NCBI RefSeq assembly: GCF_000422085.1
Contig: NC_021741.1
Span: forward strand, 434,001-498,000
Direction of reading: 5' to 3'
From: Serratia liquefaciens ATCC 27592
GTDB taxonomy: Bacteria; Pseudomonadota; Gammaproteobacteria; Enterobacterales; Enterobacteriaceae
DNA length: 64,000 nucleotides
Shown here: positions 24,319-36,284 of the stretch, one piece after another
Position numbering within the stretch: the first letter of the stretch is position 1
Layout of the letters: each line of letters starts with the position of its first letter
The notes under the pieces: model-generated
Seen by the model: only the letters and a program-made list of their open reading frames with translations
Databases searched by the model: none
What the model was told of the DNA's origin: nothing
Made by a program: the position numbers and the translations under genes

Positions 24319-25926
24319 TTACGCCGGTGCGCCCAGCAGCAAATCCACCGCTTTTTCCGCCAGCATAATGGTCGGCGCATTGGTATTGCCGCTGGTGACC
24401 TGCGGCATCACCGAGCAGTCGATCACCCGCAGTCGCTCAAAACCGTGCACCCGCAGTTGCAGATCGGTCACCGAGTCCTGCGGCGATTGGCCCATGCGGC
24501 AACTGCCTACCGGGTGATACACCGTCTTGCAGAAGTTGCGCACAAACTCCTCCAGCTGGGCGTCATCGTTCAACCATGCCGGCTGCGGCATCAGCAGATC
24601 TTTGATCAGCGGCTTGAGGGCCGCGGTTTGCAGGAAGCGCAGGCCGAATTTCACCGCGCGCACGCTGCCGGCCAGATCTTCCGGATGACCGAGGTAATTG
24701 GCGTGCAGCTTCACCGGATCGCGCGGATCGCGGCTGCGCAGCAGGACTTCCCCTCGCGCCTTGGGCTGCAGATAACCGACCTTGAGCGTGAAACCGTGGA
24801 TATTGGGCAGCGGTTCGCCGGGCACATCGTCCCAGCTGTCGAGCATCGGCAGGAAGTGGATTTGCACGTCGGGCCGGCCGTCACCCTGGCTGTCGGTGAA
24901 GGCGGCACCTTCCAGTACGTTGGAGCTCAGCACGCCGCTGCGAAACGCCAGCCATTCGGTGCCGTGGCGTAGCGCCTGCAGCCCGCGATCGGCACCGTAG
25001 AGGCTGATCGGTTGCTGGGTGCTGACGTTGATCGACATATGCAGGTGATCGTGGAAGTTCTTGCCCACCGGCAGATCGGCGAGCGGGGTTATGCCCAACT
25101 GTTGCAGATGTTCGCGTGGCCCAATGCCTGACAGCATCAGGATCTTCGGCGATCCTACCGCGCCGGCGCTGAGGATCACTTCCTTTGCCGCATGCGCGGT
25201 GACTTCGGCACCGCCGTTTTGGCTATACACCACGCCGGTGGCGATGTTGTTGTCCAATACCACTCGGTGCACCAGCGCATTCAGTTTCACCACCAGGCGC
25301 TGTTCGTTACGCACCGCTTTCAGGTAGGTGCGTGCAGTGCTGGCGCGCTCGCCGTTATGGGTGGTGGTCTGGTAGAAGCCGACGCCGTGCTGGCTGTCGC
25401 CGTTGAAATCGTTGCGGTAGGGCAGGTCCAGCTCCTGGCCGGCGCGGATAAACGCCATGCTGAGCGGGTGTCGGTAGCGGTTCTCGCTGACCGGCAGCAG
25501 GCCCTCACCGCCGTGATAGGTGTCGGACAGGCTCTCGTTGGCCTCGGCACGTTTGAAATAGGGCAGCACGTCCTGATAGCCCCAGCCGACGCAGCCGTAA
25601 CGTTCGGCCCACTCGTCGTAATCCTGCCGCTGGCCACGAATATAGATCATGCCGTTGACCGAGCTGCTGCCGCCCAACACCTTGCCCTGGGCGATCTGCA
25701 TGCGGCGGTTGTTGGCGTGCGGCTCGGGTTCGGTTTCGTAGGGCCAGCTTTTTTTGGCGATGATTTTCGCCACGCCGGCCGGCATCTTGATGAATAAATT
25801 ATTGTCGTCGCCACCGGCTTCCAGCAGTAACACCCGCGCCTGAGTGCGGCGGATCAACTGCGCTGCCAGTACGCAGCCGGCGGAACCTGCGCCGACAATG
25901 ATGTAATCAAAAGCATTTTCCGACAT
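24319..25926 (-). CDS. GMC-family FAD oxidoreductase (choline/alcohol dehydrogenase-like)
   Basis: 535 aa. The N-terminal FAD motif is IVGAGSAGCVLAAQL with the E of LLLEAGG. GMC signature 1 is GKVLGGSSSVNGMIYIRGQ, signature 2 is GAVGSPKILMLSGIGP, and the catalytic His region is KTVYHPVGSCRMG. It resembles choline dehydrogenase BetA, but betB, betI and betT are not nearby, so a general alcohol substrate is as likely. It is convergent with miaE, 24 bp apart. Product naming beyond the GMC family would be a guess. Confidence 0.88.
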   Translation of the reverse strand: MSENAFDYIIVGAGSAGCVLAAQLIRRTQARVLLLEAGGDDNNLFIKMPAGVAKIIAKKSWPYETEPEPHANNRRMQIAQGKVLGGSSSVNGMIYIRGQRQDYDEWAERYGCVGWGYQDVLPYFKRAEANESLSDTYHGGEGLLPVSENRYRHPLSMAFIRAGQELDLPYRNDFNGDSQHGVGFYQTTTHNGERASTARTYLKAVRNEQRLVVKLNALVHRVVLDNNIATGVVYSQNGGAEVTAHAAKEVILSAGAVGSPKILMLSGIGPREHLQQLGITPLADLPVGKNFHDHLHMSINVSTQQPISLYGADRGLQALRHGTEWLAFRSGVLSSNVLEGAAFTDSQGDGRPDVQIHFLPMLDSWDDVPGEPLPNIHGFTLKVGYLQPKARGEVLLRSRDPRDPVKLHANYLGHPEDLAGSVRAVKFGLRFLQTAALKPLIKDLLMPQPAWLNDDAQLEEFVRNFCKTVYHPVGSCRMGQSPQDSVTDLQLRVHGFERLRVIDCSVMPQVTSGNTNAPTIMLAEKAVDLLLGAPA

Positions 25927-26278
25927 GACTGCTCCCTGTGCGATTACGGCATGAGCCTGTCATGGCAGAGTATCGCAAGCGGGCGGTAGGTCAATTTCAA
26001 ATCGTTAATTTGTTAATGAATATCACATAAATTGTTTTTAATTTTTATCAACTAATTGATTTTAATATATAAAAAATAAAATGTTCATATTAATATTTTT
26101 TGTGGTTTGCGCGACCGTGACGATACCGGAACGAAAAATACGCGGTGATAAATATCCGGCGCATTGTTTCTAAACGGAATATTAAATATGAGATTTATCC
26201 GAGCGGGAAAGAGGATGTCAGCACAAAAATGCTGCTATATGATGAGCCACTCTATGGTTGGATAAGATATTAAGAAAT
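25927..26278. other. AT-rich intergenic region upstream of the acyltransferase gene
   Basis: This 352-bp stretch is strongly AT-rich from about 26000 to 26110, unlike the GC-rich genes on both sides. It probably holds divergent promoters for the GMC oxidoreductase and the acyltransferase. I see no ORF, RNA gene or clear repeat. The base composition fits an acquired gene or H-NS-silenced promoter. Confidence 0.5.
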
Positions 26279-27268
26279 ATGGACATTTCGATTAATAAAT
26301 CTAATTATTTAAAAGGGATTGCCATCATATTGATGCTGATCCATCACCTGTTTGCCTACCCGATCCGAATTAGCCCGGATATCCCGGTCTATCATATTGT
26401 TAACAGCGTTGATCTTGAAATGTATCTTGGTCTGTTCGGCAAGATTTGCGTTTCGATGTTTCTGTTCCTGTCCGGTTACGGGTTTTCGCTGAAAAAAGAA
26501 GTGTCGTTTCACTATATCTGGGGCAAGCTGAAGAATTTATATATCAGCTATTGGATAGTGTTATTTATCTTTGTCCCTATCGGCATTTTCTTCTTTCCCG
26601 GAGAAAGGTATAGCCTTTCCCTGCCGCTGTTTCTCGAAAACCTGATTGGCATTAAATCCACGTATAACAGCGAGTGGTGGTTCTTCAAACTCTATGTGCT
26701 GTACGTGCTTTCTCTGCCGCTGTTGTCGCGGCTGAATATCTACCCTCTGCTGGGGTTGCTGGTTCTGGCGGCGCTGTGCGGCAGAGGGCTACAGTATTTC
26801 GCCTGGGCGCCTGAAATCTTGATCGAATATTGCACCTGGCTACTGCCTTTCGGCTTTGGCATGGTGTTTGGCCGCAGCAAGCAAATGCCGGCGGACTTCT
26901 GGCTGTCGAAGCTGATTGTTACCCTGAGCCGCACCCATCCGCTGATCTTGCTGATGGTGACGGTGGCGGTGTTTATCGTCGCCCATAATCCGGGGCTGCT
27001 GCTGGTGACGCCGCTGTTTATCATCGCGATGATGAAAACCGCAGACGGGCTGGGCAGCACGGTGAATCGGGCGGTGGGCGAGCTGGGCAAGCATTCGATG
27101 TACATGTGGCTGACCCACAGCTTCTACTGCTATTACTTCACACAAAAGCTGATTTTTGCGCCACGCTATACGCCGCTGATCCTGCTGCTGCTGATTGTGG
27201 TGTCCTATCTGACCAGCCTGGTGCTGAGCCGGATTGAGCTGGCGATCAAGGGCAGGGTAACGGCCTAG
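26279..27268 (+). CDS. Membrane acyltransferase family 3 (OafA/WecH-like)
   Basis: 329 aa with about nine or ten hydrophobic helices. The first helix has the acyltransferase-3 pattern YLKGIAIILMLIHHLFAYP with the conserved His pair, then MFLFLSGYGFSL. Members O-acetylate surface sugars or other envelope molecules. ATG at 26279 is preferred; an alternative TTG at 26258 would add seven residues. The gene lies behind an AT-rich region and has no sugar-related neighbours, so the acceptor is unknown. Confidence 0.82.
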   Translation: MDISINKSNYLKGIAIILMLIHHLFAYPIRISPDIPVYHIVNSVDLEMYLGLFGKICVSMFLFLSGYGFSLKKEVSFHYIWGKLKNLYISYWIVLFIFVPIGIFFFPGERYSLSLPLFLENLIGIKSTYNSEWWFFKLYVLYVLSLPLLSRLNIYPLLGLLVLAALCGRGLQYFAWAPEILIEYCTWLLPFGFGMVFGRSKQMPADFWLSKLIVTLSRTHPLILLMVTVAVFIVAHNPGLLLVTPLFIIAMMKTADGLGSTVNRAVGELGKHSMYMWLTHSFYCYYFTQKLIFAPRYTPLILLLLIVVSYLTSLVLSRIELAIKGRVTA

Positions 27269-27315
27269 GGAGGCTTGCTGCTGCGCCCGTGATGACCGCG
27301 GGCGCAGCAGCAAGA

Positions 27316-27819
27316 TTAAAGCGTTTTCAGCATGGTGACTTCGCAGTCGACGTGGCCGGTGGTGCCCATGGCGTGGTCGATATGTTCGAAGCCCAGATGC
27401 TCGTACAGGCCGATGGCCTGCGTCAGGCTGGCGGTGGTTTCCAAATAACAACAGCGGAAGCCCTGTTGACGGGCAAACTCCAGTGCCTGCAGCGCCAGGC
27501 GTTTTGCCAGGCCCTGGCCGCGCAAAATCGGCAGGAAATACATTTTCTGTAATTCGCAAATATCGTCGTCACCGCCCTGCAGCGGGGCCACGCCGCCACC
27601 GCCGGCAATCCGGCCATCGACTTCTATCACCCAATAAGCGCTGCGTGGCAGGCTGTAGAGCTGATACAAGACGTCCAGATTGGGGTCGGAAACGGTATAG
27701 CCTTTGTCTGCCGTCAGGCCGTGCTCGGCAGAGACTTCGCGAATGACATTAGCAATAGCGGCGTTGTCGTCAGCCGTTATTGGGCGCACCAGAAGACGTA
27801 CTGGGGTTGCTGTTGTCAT
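27316..27819 (-). CDS. GNAT-family N-acetyltransferase (YjgM-like)
   Basis: 167 aa. The acetyl-CoA-binding motif A is [20 protein letters not shown] and motif B includes [15 protein letters not shown]. In E. coli the GNAT gene yjgM occupies this place between rraB and valS, which supports the assignment. The start at 27819 is chosen because GAG lies upstream; the ATG at 27834 has no ribosome site. The substrate is unknown. Confidence 0.82.
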   Translation of the reverse strand: MTTATPVRLLVRPITADDNAAIANVIREVSAEHGLTADKGYTVSDPNLDVLYQLYSLPRSAYWVIEVDGRIAGGGGVAPLQGGDDDICELQKMYFLPILRGQGLAKRLALQALEFARQQGFRCCYLETTASLTQAIGLYEHLGFEHIDHAMGTTGHVDCEVTMLKTL

Positions 27820-27943
27820 AGTTACACTCGCCATAAAAAGAACCCGAAGGGCTCCGGAATATCGTTTTTTGTGCAGACAAAAAACGCGCCGAGTTTATAT
27901 CTCGGCGGCGTCCATGCAGCAATTAATATCTTGTAATAACATC

Positions 27944-28074
27944 TATACCCTTCATCTTTCAAGCTGCAGATGTGTTGGCTGCGTTTTCTTACCCCAGTCA
28001 CTTACTTATGTAAGCTCCTGGGGCTTCGCTCACTTGCCGCCTTCCTGCATCTCGAAATCTATTGGGTATTTATA
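27944..28074. repeat. ERIC element, copy 2, near-consensus
   Basis: The central CCCCAGTCACTTACTTATG then TAAGCTCCTGGGG is an almost perfect ERIC core. The outer arms (TACCCTTCATCTTTCAAGC and CTCGAAATCTATTGGGTA) are inverted repeats of each other. It lies between the GNAT gene and the 3' end of valS. Confidence 0.92.
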
Positions 28075-28149
28075 TGGCTGATGCAACGGCGATAAAAAAA
28101 CAGCGGGGAAATCCCCGCTGTTTTTCAACTGTTGCAGTGAACCGAAAGA

Positions 28150-31026
28150 TTACAGCGCGGCGATGGTCGCCTGCTGTTCCTGCAGCTTCACTTTACCTTC
28201 TTTGCAGGCTGCCAGACGTTCGCGCTCTTTGGCGACCACGGCTTCCGGCGCGCGCGCTACAAAGCCTTCGTTGGCCAGCTTGCCTTCGATTGAGGCGATT
28301 TCTGCATCCAGCTTGCCCATCTCTTTCGACAGACGCGCGATTTCGGCGTCTTTATCGATAAAGCCGGCCATAGGGATCAGCAGCTCGGCGCCGTCCACCA
28401 GTTTGGTGACCGATACCGGGCCTTTGTCACCCGCAGGCAGCAGGGCGATAGACTCCAGACGCGCCAGACGCTCGATAAAGCTCTGGTTCTCCTGCACGCG
28501 ACGCTGAGCGTCGGCACTGCAGTTGCGCAGCAGCACTTCCAGCTGTTTGCTCGGAGCGATGTTCATCTCGGCGCGGATGTTACGCACCGCGGTGATCGCC
28601 TGCTTGATCCACTCCAGATCGTTCAGCGCCTGCGCGTCTTCCAACGCGGCGTCGTACGCTGGGAAGGGTTGCAGCATGATGGTGTCTGCGGTTTCGCCGG
28701 TCAGGGTTTTCACGCGCTGCCAGATGGTTTCGGTAATGAACGGGATCACCGGGTGCGCCAGGCGCAGCAGGGCTTCCAGCACGGTGATCAGCGTGTGGCG
28801 GGTACCGCGCTGTTCCGCTTCGCTGCCGTTGCTCACGACCGGCTTGGTCAGCTCCAGGTACCAGTCACAGAACTGGTTCCAGGTGAATTCGTACAGGATG
28901 TTGGCGGCCAGATCGAAGCGGTAGGTGTCCAGCGCTTCGCGGTAAGCTTTCACCGTACGGTTGAATTCGGCCAGGATCCAGCGGTCCGCCAGCGACAGCA
29001 CTTTCTCGCCGCCGTTGAAGCCGCAGTCCTGACCTTCCGCGTTCATCAGCACGAAGCGGCTGGCGTTCCACAGCTTGTTACAGAAGTTGCGGTAGCCTTC
29101 CAGGCGCTTCATGTCCCAGTTGATGTCACGGCCGGTAGAGGCCAGCGCCGCCAGGGTGAAGCGCAGGGCGTCGGTGCCGTGCGGCTCGATGCCGTTCGGG
29201 AACTGCTTCTCGGTGCGCTTGCGGATTTTCTCCGCCAGCTGCGGCTGCATCATGTTGCCGGTGCGTTTTTCCAGCAGGTCTTCCAGCGAGATGCCGTCAA
29301 CCATGTCCAGCGGGTCGATCACGTTGCCTTTCGACTTGGACATCTTCTGCCCTTCGTCGTCGCGGATCAGACCGGTCATGTAGACCGTCTTGAACGGAAC
29401 CTGCGGCTTGCCGTTTTCGTCCTTCATGAAGTGCATGGTCAGCATGATCATGCGCGCAATCCAGAAGAAGATGATGTCGAAGCCGCTGACCATCACGCTG
29501 GTTGGGTGGAAGGTTTTCAGCGCGTCGGTCTGCTCTGGCCAGCCCAGGGTAGAGAAGGTCCACAGGCCGGAAGAGAACCAGGTGTCCAGCACGTCTTCGT
29601 CCTGAGTCAGCACCACGTCGGCGCCCAGGTTGTTTTCGCTGCGCACTTCTTCTTCGCTGCGGCCCACGTAGACTTTGCCGTTCACGTCGTACCAGGCCGG
29701 GATACGGTGACCCCACCACAGCTGACGAGAGATACACCAGTCCTGAATGTCGCGCATCCAGCTGAAGTACATGTTTTCGTACTGCTTCGGCACGAACTGA
29801 ATTTCGCCTTGCTCAACCGCTTCCACCGCCACTTTCGCCAGCGGGGCGGTACGTACGTACCATTGGTCGGTCAGCATGGGTTCGATCACCACGCCGCCGC
29901 GGTCGCCGTAAGGCACCGTCAGGTCGTGCGGTTTGATCTCGTCGAGCAGGCCCAATTCGTCAAAGGCGGCAACCACCGCTTTACGCGCCGCGAAACGCTC
30001 CAGGCCACGGAACTGGGCCGGGATTTCGTTGCAGTAATCGGTGCAGATTTCGCCGAGGGTGTTGAACACTTCCGCTTCCTGGCGGATATCGCCGTCGAAA
30101 GTCAGGATGTTGATCATCGGCAGGCCGTGACGTTTACCGACTTCGTAGTCGTTAAAGTCGTGCGCCGGGGTGATTTTCACGCAGCCGGTGCCTTTTTCCA
30201 TATCGGCGTGCTCGTCACCGACGATGCGGATGCGACGACCCACCAGCGGCAGAACGATTTCTTTGCCGATCAAATCTTTGTAGCGCGGGTCTTCCGGGTT
30301 TACCGCTACGCCGGTATCACCGAGCACGGTTTCCGGACGGGTGGTGGCGACCACCAGGTAATCTTTGCCTTCGGCGGTTTTGGCGCCGTCAGCCAGCGGA
30401 TAGCGCAGGTGCCACATGGAGCCTTTGGACTCGCGGTTTTCCACTTCCAGATCGGAGATGGCGGTGCGCAGTTTCGGATCCCAGTTCACCAGGCGTTTGC
30501 CGCGGTAGATCAGATCTTCTTTGTGCAGGCGGACAAACACTTCGCGTACCGCGTTGGACAGGCCTTCGTCCATGGTGAAGCGCTCGCGCTCCCAGTCCAC
30601 GGAGTTGCCCAGGCGACGCATCTGGCGGGTGATGGTGCCGCCGGATTCCGCTTTCCACTGCCAGATTTTGTCGATGAACGCATCGCGGCCATAGTCATGG
30701 CGAGTTTTGTTTTCTTCTGCGGCGATCTTGCGCTCAACCACCATCTGGGTGGCGATACCGGCATGGTCGGTACCGGCCTGCCACAGGGTGTTTTTACCCT
30801 GCATGCGCTGGTAACGGATCATGGTGTCCATGATGGTCTGCTGGAAGGCGTGACCCATGTGCAGGCTGCCGGTGACGTTCGGCGGCGGGATCATGATGCA
30901 GAAGCTTTCCTGGCTGGTATCACCGTTTGGCTTGAAGTAACCCTGGTTTTCCCAGTGATCGTACAGCTTCTGTTCGATCTCTTTCGGGTCGTATGCGGTA
31001 TCGAGATGACTGTTTGTCTTTTCCAT
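28150..31026 (-). CDS. valS: Valyl-tRNA synthetase
   Basis: 958 aa class I synthetase. The HIGH-type motif is [14 protein letters not shown] near residues 48-61, and the KMSKS loop is [14 protein letters not shown]. The large editing domain (CP1) lies between them. The C-terminal coiled coil is clear ([27 protein letters not shown]). The order valS-holC-pepA is the enterobacterial one. A hairpin with an A/T-rich flank lies after the stop near 28098-28125. Confidence 0.98.
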   Translation of the reverse strand: MEKTNSHLDTAYDPKEIEQKLYDHWENQGYFKPNGDTSQESFCIMIPPPNVTGSLHMGHAFQQTIMDTMIRYQRMQGKNTLWQAGTDHAGIATQMVVERKIAAEENKTRHDYGRDAFIDKIWQWKAESGGTITRQMRRLGNSVDWERERFTMDEGLSNAVREVFVRLHKEDLIYRGKRLVNWDPKLRTAISDLEVENRESKGSMWHLRYPLADGAKTAEGKDYLVVATTRPETVLGDTGVAVNPEDPRYKDLIGKEIVLPLVGRRIRIVGDEHADMEKGTGCVKITPAHDFNDYEVGKRHGLPMINILTFDGDIRQEAEVFNTLGEICTDYCNEIPAQFRGLERFAARKAVVAAFDELGLLDEIKPHDLTVPYGDRGGVVIEPMLTDQWYVRTAPLAKVAVEAVEQGEIQFVPKQYENMYFSWMRDIQDWCISRQLWWGHRIPAWYDVNGKVYVGRSEEEVRSENNLGADVVLTQDEDVLDTWFSSGLWTFSTLGWPEQTDALKTFHPTSVMVSGFDIIFFWIARMIMLTMHFMKDENGKPQVPFKTVYMTGLIRDDEGQKMSKSKGNVIDPLDMVDGISLEDLLEKRTGNMMQPQLAEKIRKRTEKQFPNGIEPHGTDALRFTLAALASTGRDINWDMKRLEGYRNFCNKLWNASRFVLMNAEGQDCGFNGGEKVLSLADRWILAEFNRTVKAYREALDTYRFDLAANILYEFTWNQFCDWYLELTKPVVSNGSEAEQRGTRHTLITVLEALLRLAHPVIPFITETIWQRVKTLTGETADTIMLQPFPAYDAALEDAQALNDLEWIKQAITAVRNIRAEMNIAPSKQLEVLLRNCSADAQRRVQENQSFIERLARLESIALLPAGDKGPVSVTKLVDGAELLIPMAGFIDKDAEIARLSKEMGKLDAEIASIEGKLANEGFVARAPEAVVAKERERLAACKEGKVKLQEQQATIAAL

Positions 31027-31039
31027 TTTATATCGTTGT

Positions 31040-31489
31040 TCAGTGAGTTGGCGGCGTTGCCGTGGTCAAATGGAAGCCGACGCTGCGATAGGCTTTATAT
31101 CGGTCGCGCGCCAACTGTTTTAAGGTGTCTTCGTAAGGGACGAAGTCTACCACTTCATGGAAAGCAGTAGCAAAATCTGCAAACTGCGGCAGCAGGGCGA
31201 TCAGCAGATCGCGCGGTGAGTTGCCGCGTTTGCCGGGCCAGCACAGCTCGACCGGGGCACCGTAGTGTGGCCCTTCGCCGGCCAGGTTGTGCGGCACGAA
31301 CTGGTGCGGATCGCGCTGCCACAGCGCTTCGTCCAACCGCTGGGCCTGTTCCTGGCTTTCGCAGGCGATCAACACCCGCTTGCCGGAGCGCCAGCGTTCG
31401 GCGGCAACGGCGCAGGCCACGGCCTCATGCGCGCTGAGCGCACCTGCCGGTTCCGCATGTTCAATTAAATAGAACGTAGCCTGTTTCAT
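31040..31489 (-). CDS. holC: DNA polymerase III chi subunit
   Basis: 149 aa. Chi links the clamp loader to single-stranded DNA-binding protein. The N-terminus [16 protein letters not shown], the central [15 protein letters not shown] and the [20 protein letters not shown] tail match the HolC family. It lies 13 bp before valS, with an ERIC element separating it from pepA. Confidence 0.96.
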   Translation of the reverse strand: MKQATFYLIEHAEPAGALSAHEAVACAVAAERWRSGKRVLIACESQEQAQRLDEALWQRDPHQFVPHNLAGEGPHYGAPVELCWPGKRGNSPRDLLIALLPQFADFATAFHEVVDFVPYEDTLKQLARDRYKAYRSVGFHLTTATPPTH

Positions 31490-31620
31490 ATAACCCCTTC
31501 ATCTTTCAAGCTGCAGCCGTGTTGGCTGCCCTCCCTCACCCCAGTCACTTACCCGTGTAAGCTCCTGGGGATTCTCTCGGTTGCCGCCTTGCTGCAACTC
31601 GAAAGCTATTGGGTTTATAA
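31489..31620. repeat. ERIC element, copy 3
   Basis: Core ACCCCAGTCACTTACCCGTG then TAAGCTCCTGGGGATT, with arms CTTCATCTTTCAAGCTGCAG and CTGCAACTCGAAAGC. It lies between holC and pepA, so it is probably transcribed as part of the pepA-holC-valS mRNA. Confidence 0.92.
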
Positions 31621-31644
31621 AATTGTGCAGCATTACTAAAAACA

Positions 31645-31670
31645 CAAGGGTACAGCATGCTGTACCCTTG
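31645..31670 (-). terminator. Perfect 26-bp palindrome after pepA
   Basis: CAAGGGTACAGCA / TGCTGTACCCTTG is a perfect palindrome just past the pepA stop. It contains the same AGCATGCT centre as the palindrome at 2929. No long T-run follows; it may terminate or stabilise the pepA mRNA. Confidence 0.6.
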
Positions 31671-31698
31671 GGGATTATACCTGAATTACCGCTCAGAT

Positions 31699-33225
<1,527 letters not shown>

Positions 33226-33490
33226 TTAAAGACAAAGGCAGGCGCTACGGCTAGAATAACGTACTCCGTAACGATCTCCCGCCATTGAGTTAACTAACTA
33301 TGTTAACCTGAACGGCGTAAATTGCTCTGTTTTGGCGACTATAAGTAAGTTCCTATAGGACACCCAAATGCTAGATGTTGTAATACTATTTTAGCTGTGT
33401 TGGTTGCCATATGATGAGAATAAATGGCGGATTAGCGATGAAACTATCGATTTTCCTGCAAAAAGACAAGTTTTCACAGGCGTAATAAGC

Positions 33491-34585
33491 GTGATCATCA
33501 TAAGATATCTGGTACGGGAAACGCTAAAGAGCCAAATCGCGATCCTTTTCATCCTGCTTCTGATCTTCTTTTGTCAGAACCTGGTCAAGGTGTTAGGCGA
33601 TGCGGTGGACGGCGATGTCCCGACAAATTTAGTCCTTTCATTGCTCGCATTGGGTGTGCCGAAGATGGCGCAGCTAATCCTGCCGTTAAGCCTGTTTCTC
33701 GGCTTATTGATGACGCTTGGGCGGCTGTATACCGACAGCGAAATCACCGTGATGCATGCCTGCGGGCTGGGTAAACGCACCCTGATTATCGCCGCGATGG
33801 TGCTGGCGCTGATCACCTCTGCCGTGGCGGCGGTCAACGTGTTCTGGGCCGGGCCCATGGCCTCGCGCTATCAGGACGTGGTGATCAGTGAAGCCAAAGC
33901 CAACCCCAGCATCGCCGGGCTGGCGGAAGGGCAGTTCAAACCTTCGCAAGACGGCAACGCGGTGCTGTTTATCGGCAACGTAAAAGGCAGCACCTTCAAC
34001 GACGTGTTCCTGGCACAACTGCGGCCGAACGGCAACCAACGCCCATCCGTGGTGGTGGCTGAGCATGGCCAGATCAACCAAATGAAAGACGGTTCGCAGG
34101 TGGTGACGCTGGACAAGGGCACCCGCTTCGAAGGCACCGCGCTGCTGCGTGACTTCCGCATTACCGATTTCAACGACTATAAAGCCGTGGTTGGCCACCG
34201 CACGGTCGCCGTGGATGGCAACCAGGCCGAGCAGATGTCGATGCAGACGCTGCTGGAGTCTGACGACCCGGACGCACGCGCCGAGTTCCACTGGCGCCTG
34301 ACGCTGGTGCTTTCCGTGGTGATCATGGCGCTGTTGGTGGTACCGCTCAGCGTGGTCAACCCGCGCCAGGGCCGTGTGCTGAGCATGCTGCCGGCCATCC
34401 TGCTGTATTTGATTTTCTTCCTGCTGCAGACGTCGCTGCGTTCCAACGGCGGCAAGGGCAAACTGGACCCGATGATATGGCTTTGGGTGGTCAACGCGGC
34501 GTACTTTGCGATCGCGCTGGCGCTAAACCTGTGGGATACGGTGCCGATGCGTAAGCTGCGCGCACGCCTGAGAGGAGCGGCCTGA
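33491..34585 (+). CDS. lptF: LPS export permease LptF
   Basis: 364 aa, one of the two inner-membrane permeases of the LptB2FG transporter that extracts LPS for export. There are about three N-terminal and three C-terminal membrane helices around a periplasmic beta-jellyroll. The start is GTG at 33491, giving MIIIRYLVRETLKSQIAILF as in E. coli; an upstream ATG at 33404 would add 29 residues with no family similarity and was rejected. The gene overlaps lptG by 1 nt (TGATG). Confidence 0.95.
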   Translation: MIIIRYLVRETLKSQIAILFILLLIFFCQNLVKVLGDAVDGDVPTNLVLSLLALGVPKMAQLILPLSLFLGLLMTLGRLYTDSEITVMHACGLGKRTLIIAAMVLALITSAVAAVNVFWAGPMASRYQDVVISEAKANPSIAGLAEGQFKPSQDGNAVLFIGNVKGSTFNDVFLAQLRPNGNQRPSVVVAEHGQINQMKDGSQVVTLDKGTRFEGTALLRDFRITDFNDYKAVVGHRTVAVDGNQAEQMSMQTLLESDDPDARAEFHWRLTLVLSVVIMALLVVPLSVVNPRQGRVLSMLPAILLYLIFFLLQTSLRSNGGKGKLDPMIWLWVVNAAYFAIALALNLWDTVPMRKLRARLRGAA

Positions 34586-35655
34586 TGTTTGGCGTTTTAG
34601 ACCGATATATCGGTAAGACGATTTTCAACACCATCATCATGACGTTGTTCATGCTGGTGTCGCTTTCCGGCATCATCAAGTTCGTCGACCAGCTGCGTAA
34701 AGTGGGCCAGGGCGAGTACACGGCGCTGAGCGCCGGGATGTTTACCCTGCTGAGCGTACCGAAAGACATCGAGATCTTCTTCCCGATGGCGGCGCTGCTG
34801 GGCGCACTGCTCGGGCTGGGGCAACTGGCGACGCGCAGTGAACTGGTGGTGATGCAGGCTTCCGGCTTTACCCGCATGCAGATCGCCGGCTCGGTGATGA
34901 AAACCGCTATCCCGCTGGTGCTGTTGACCATGGCGATTGGCGAGTGGGTGGCACCGCAGGGCGACCAGATGGCGCGCAACTACCGTGCGCAGCAGATGTA
35001 CGGCGGCTCGCTGCTTTCCACCAAAAACGGCCTGTGGGCGAAGGACGGCAACGACTTCATCTACATCGAGCGCGTGGCGGGCGAGAAAGAGCTTTCCGGC
35101 GTCAACATCTACCACTTCAACGACCAGCGCAGGCTGGAGACGGTGCGCTATGCCGCTACCGCCAGCTTTGAAGATGGCGTTTGGAAGCTTTCGCAGGTGG
35201 ATACCTCTGACCTGACCAATGAAAAACAGGTGACCGGTACCCAGACGCTGACCGGCGAATGGAAAACCAACCTGACCCCGGACAAACTGGGCGTGGTAGC
35301 GCTGGACCCAACCTCGCTTTCGATCAGCGGCCTGCACAACTACGTGAAGTACCTGAAACAGAGTGGCCAGGAAGCCAACCGCTACCAGCTGAACATGTGG
35401 AGCAAAGTATTCTCGCCGCTTTCCGTTGCGGTGATGATGCTGATGGCGCTGTCGTTCATCTTCGGGCCGCTGCGCAGCGTGCCGATGGGCGTGCGTGTGG
35501 TGACCGGTATCAGCTTCGGTTTCCTGTTCTACGTGCTGGACCAGATATTCGGCCCGCTGAGCCTGGTGTACAACATGCCGCCGGTACTGGGCGCGTTGCT
35601 GCCAAGCATGCTGTTCCTGCTGATCAGCGTGTATATGCTGCTAAAACGCAAGTAG
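34585..35655 (+). CDS. lptG: LPS export permease LptG
   Basis: 356 aa. N-terminus MFGVLDRYIGKTIFNTIIMTLFMLVSLSGIIKFVDQLRKVG and C-terminal helices (FGPLRSVPMGVRVVTGISFGFLFYVLD) match LptG. It pairs with LptF in LptB2FG. It is translationally coupled to lptF and followed by a clear terminator. Confidence 0.96.
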   Translation: MFGVLDRYIGKTIFNTIIMTLFMLVSLSGIIKFVDQLRKVGQGEYTALSAGMFTLLSVPKDIEIFFPMAALLGALLGLGQLATRSELVVMQASGFTRMQIAGSVMKTAIPLVLLTMAIGEWVAPQGDQMARNYRAQQMYGGSLLSTKNGLWAKDGNDFIYIERVAGEKELSGVNIYHFNDQRRLETVRYAATASFEDGVWKLSQVDTSDLTNEKQVTGTQTLTGEWKTNLTPDKLGVVALDPTSLSISGLHNYVKYLKQSGQEANRYQLNMWSKVFSPLSVAVMMLMALSFIFGPLRSVPMGVRVVTGISFGFLFYVLDQIFGPLSLVYNMPPVLGALLPSMLFLLISVYMLLKRK

Positions 35656-35673
35656 CGGCACGACAGACGATTT

Positions 35674-35707
35674 AAAAAGGCGTAGCCATGCGGTTACGCC
35701 TTTTTTG
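35674..35707 (+). terminator. Rho-independent terminator of lptFG
   Basis: AAAAAGGCGTA-GCCATGCGGT-TACGCCTTTTTT forms a stem with a T-run 19 bp after the lptG stop. Confidence 0.92.
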
Positions 35708-35773
35708 TTTCTGGGAGCTCTGCAGCGCGCAGCTGATGATATCGCTACGCACAGGCGCACATTATCGCCGGTA

Positions 35774-35889
35774 TCATCCGTAGGGGCGCTGCACGCCGCG
35801 GCCGTGTCGTTTATCACAGTTATCCCCGATGTCATCCGTAGGGGCGCCGCATACCGTGCCCGTGCCGTTTACCACAGTTATCCCCAATC
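35774..35889. repeat. Two tandem copies of a 58-bp unit
   Basis: TCATCCGTAGGGGCGC...TTATCACAGTTATCCCC starts at 35774 and again at 35832, with a few substitutions between copies. Each unit begins with the GTAGGGGCG motif seen in other intergenic repeats. The pair fills much of the 379-bp gap between lptG and leuX; no ORF is visible in that gap. Confidence 0.75.
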
Positions 35890-36034
35890 GACACGCTTTA
35901 CTTCGCCCAAAAAACGAGCCAACGTGACCGCAGCGACGATTTTTTCAGCACTTAACTCATTGAACAACGGATAAGTGTTGCACGTGGATCGCTGAAAGGT
36001 ATAATGCACCCGTTTTCCGCATACTACTTGCAGT

Positions 36035-36119
36035 GCCGAAGTGGCGAAATCGGTAGACGCAGTTGATTCAAAATCAACCGTAGAGATACGTGCCGGTTCG
36101 AGTCCGGCCTTCGGCACCA
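36035..36119 (+). tRNA. leuX: tRNA-Leu (anticodon CAA)
   Basis: 85 nt including an encoded CCA. The acceptor GCCGAAG pairs with CTTCGGC. The D arm is TGGCGAAATCGG, the anticodon arm GTTGA-TTCAAAA-TCAAC gives anticodon CAA, a long variable arm follows, and the T arm is GCCGG-TTCGAGT-CCGGC. It is practically identical to E. coli leuX, the attachment gene of satellite P4. The 3' end is repeated at 47524, marking the integrated element. Confidence 0.97.
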
Positions 36120-36125
36120 TTAGTA
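36099..36125 (+). other. attL: left attachment core of the P4-like satellite
   Basis: CGAGTCCGGCCTTCGG then CACCATTAGTA, covering the 3' end of leuX plus six bases. The same sequence with one G missing occurs at 47524-47549. The P4-type integrase gene starts about 160 bp to the right. Confidence 0.85.
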
Positions 36126-36167
36126 TGTTCGAGAACGTCCGTAACAGTCCGTAAGTTACTAAAATCA

Positions 36168-36190
36168 AAGCCGAAAGGCTTTTTTTTTGG
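36168..36190 (+). terminator. Terminator downstream of leuX
   Basis: AAAGCC-GAAA-GGCTTT followed by a long T-run, about 50 bp after the tRNA. It lies inside the satellite, so it replaces the original leuX terminator, which now seems to be the one near 47563. Confidence 0.85.
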
Positions 36191-36284
36191 TCTGAATCCG
36201 TCCGAGCACATCCGTTGACATCCAGATCTTTTGGGGGTCACAATGGGGGTCAGCTCGGTTCGATAAAGGTTTGACCCCCAATTT

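Noticed and set aside
24319..25926. Assignment as choline dehydrogenase betA
   Set aside because: GMC motifs are clear but the bet partners are absent, so the specific substrate is not supported.
28669..31170. 833-codon open frame on the plus strand
   Set aside because: Antisense to valS, whose motifs are unambiguous; the translation is His/Val/Gln-rich with no family features.
33404..33490. N-terminal extension of LptF from ATG 33404
   Set aside because: The family N-terminus begins at the GTG at 33491; the extension has no similarity and poor coding character.
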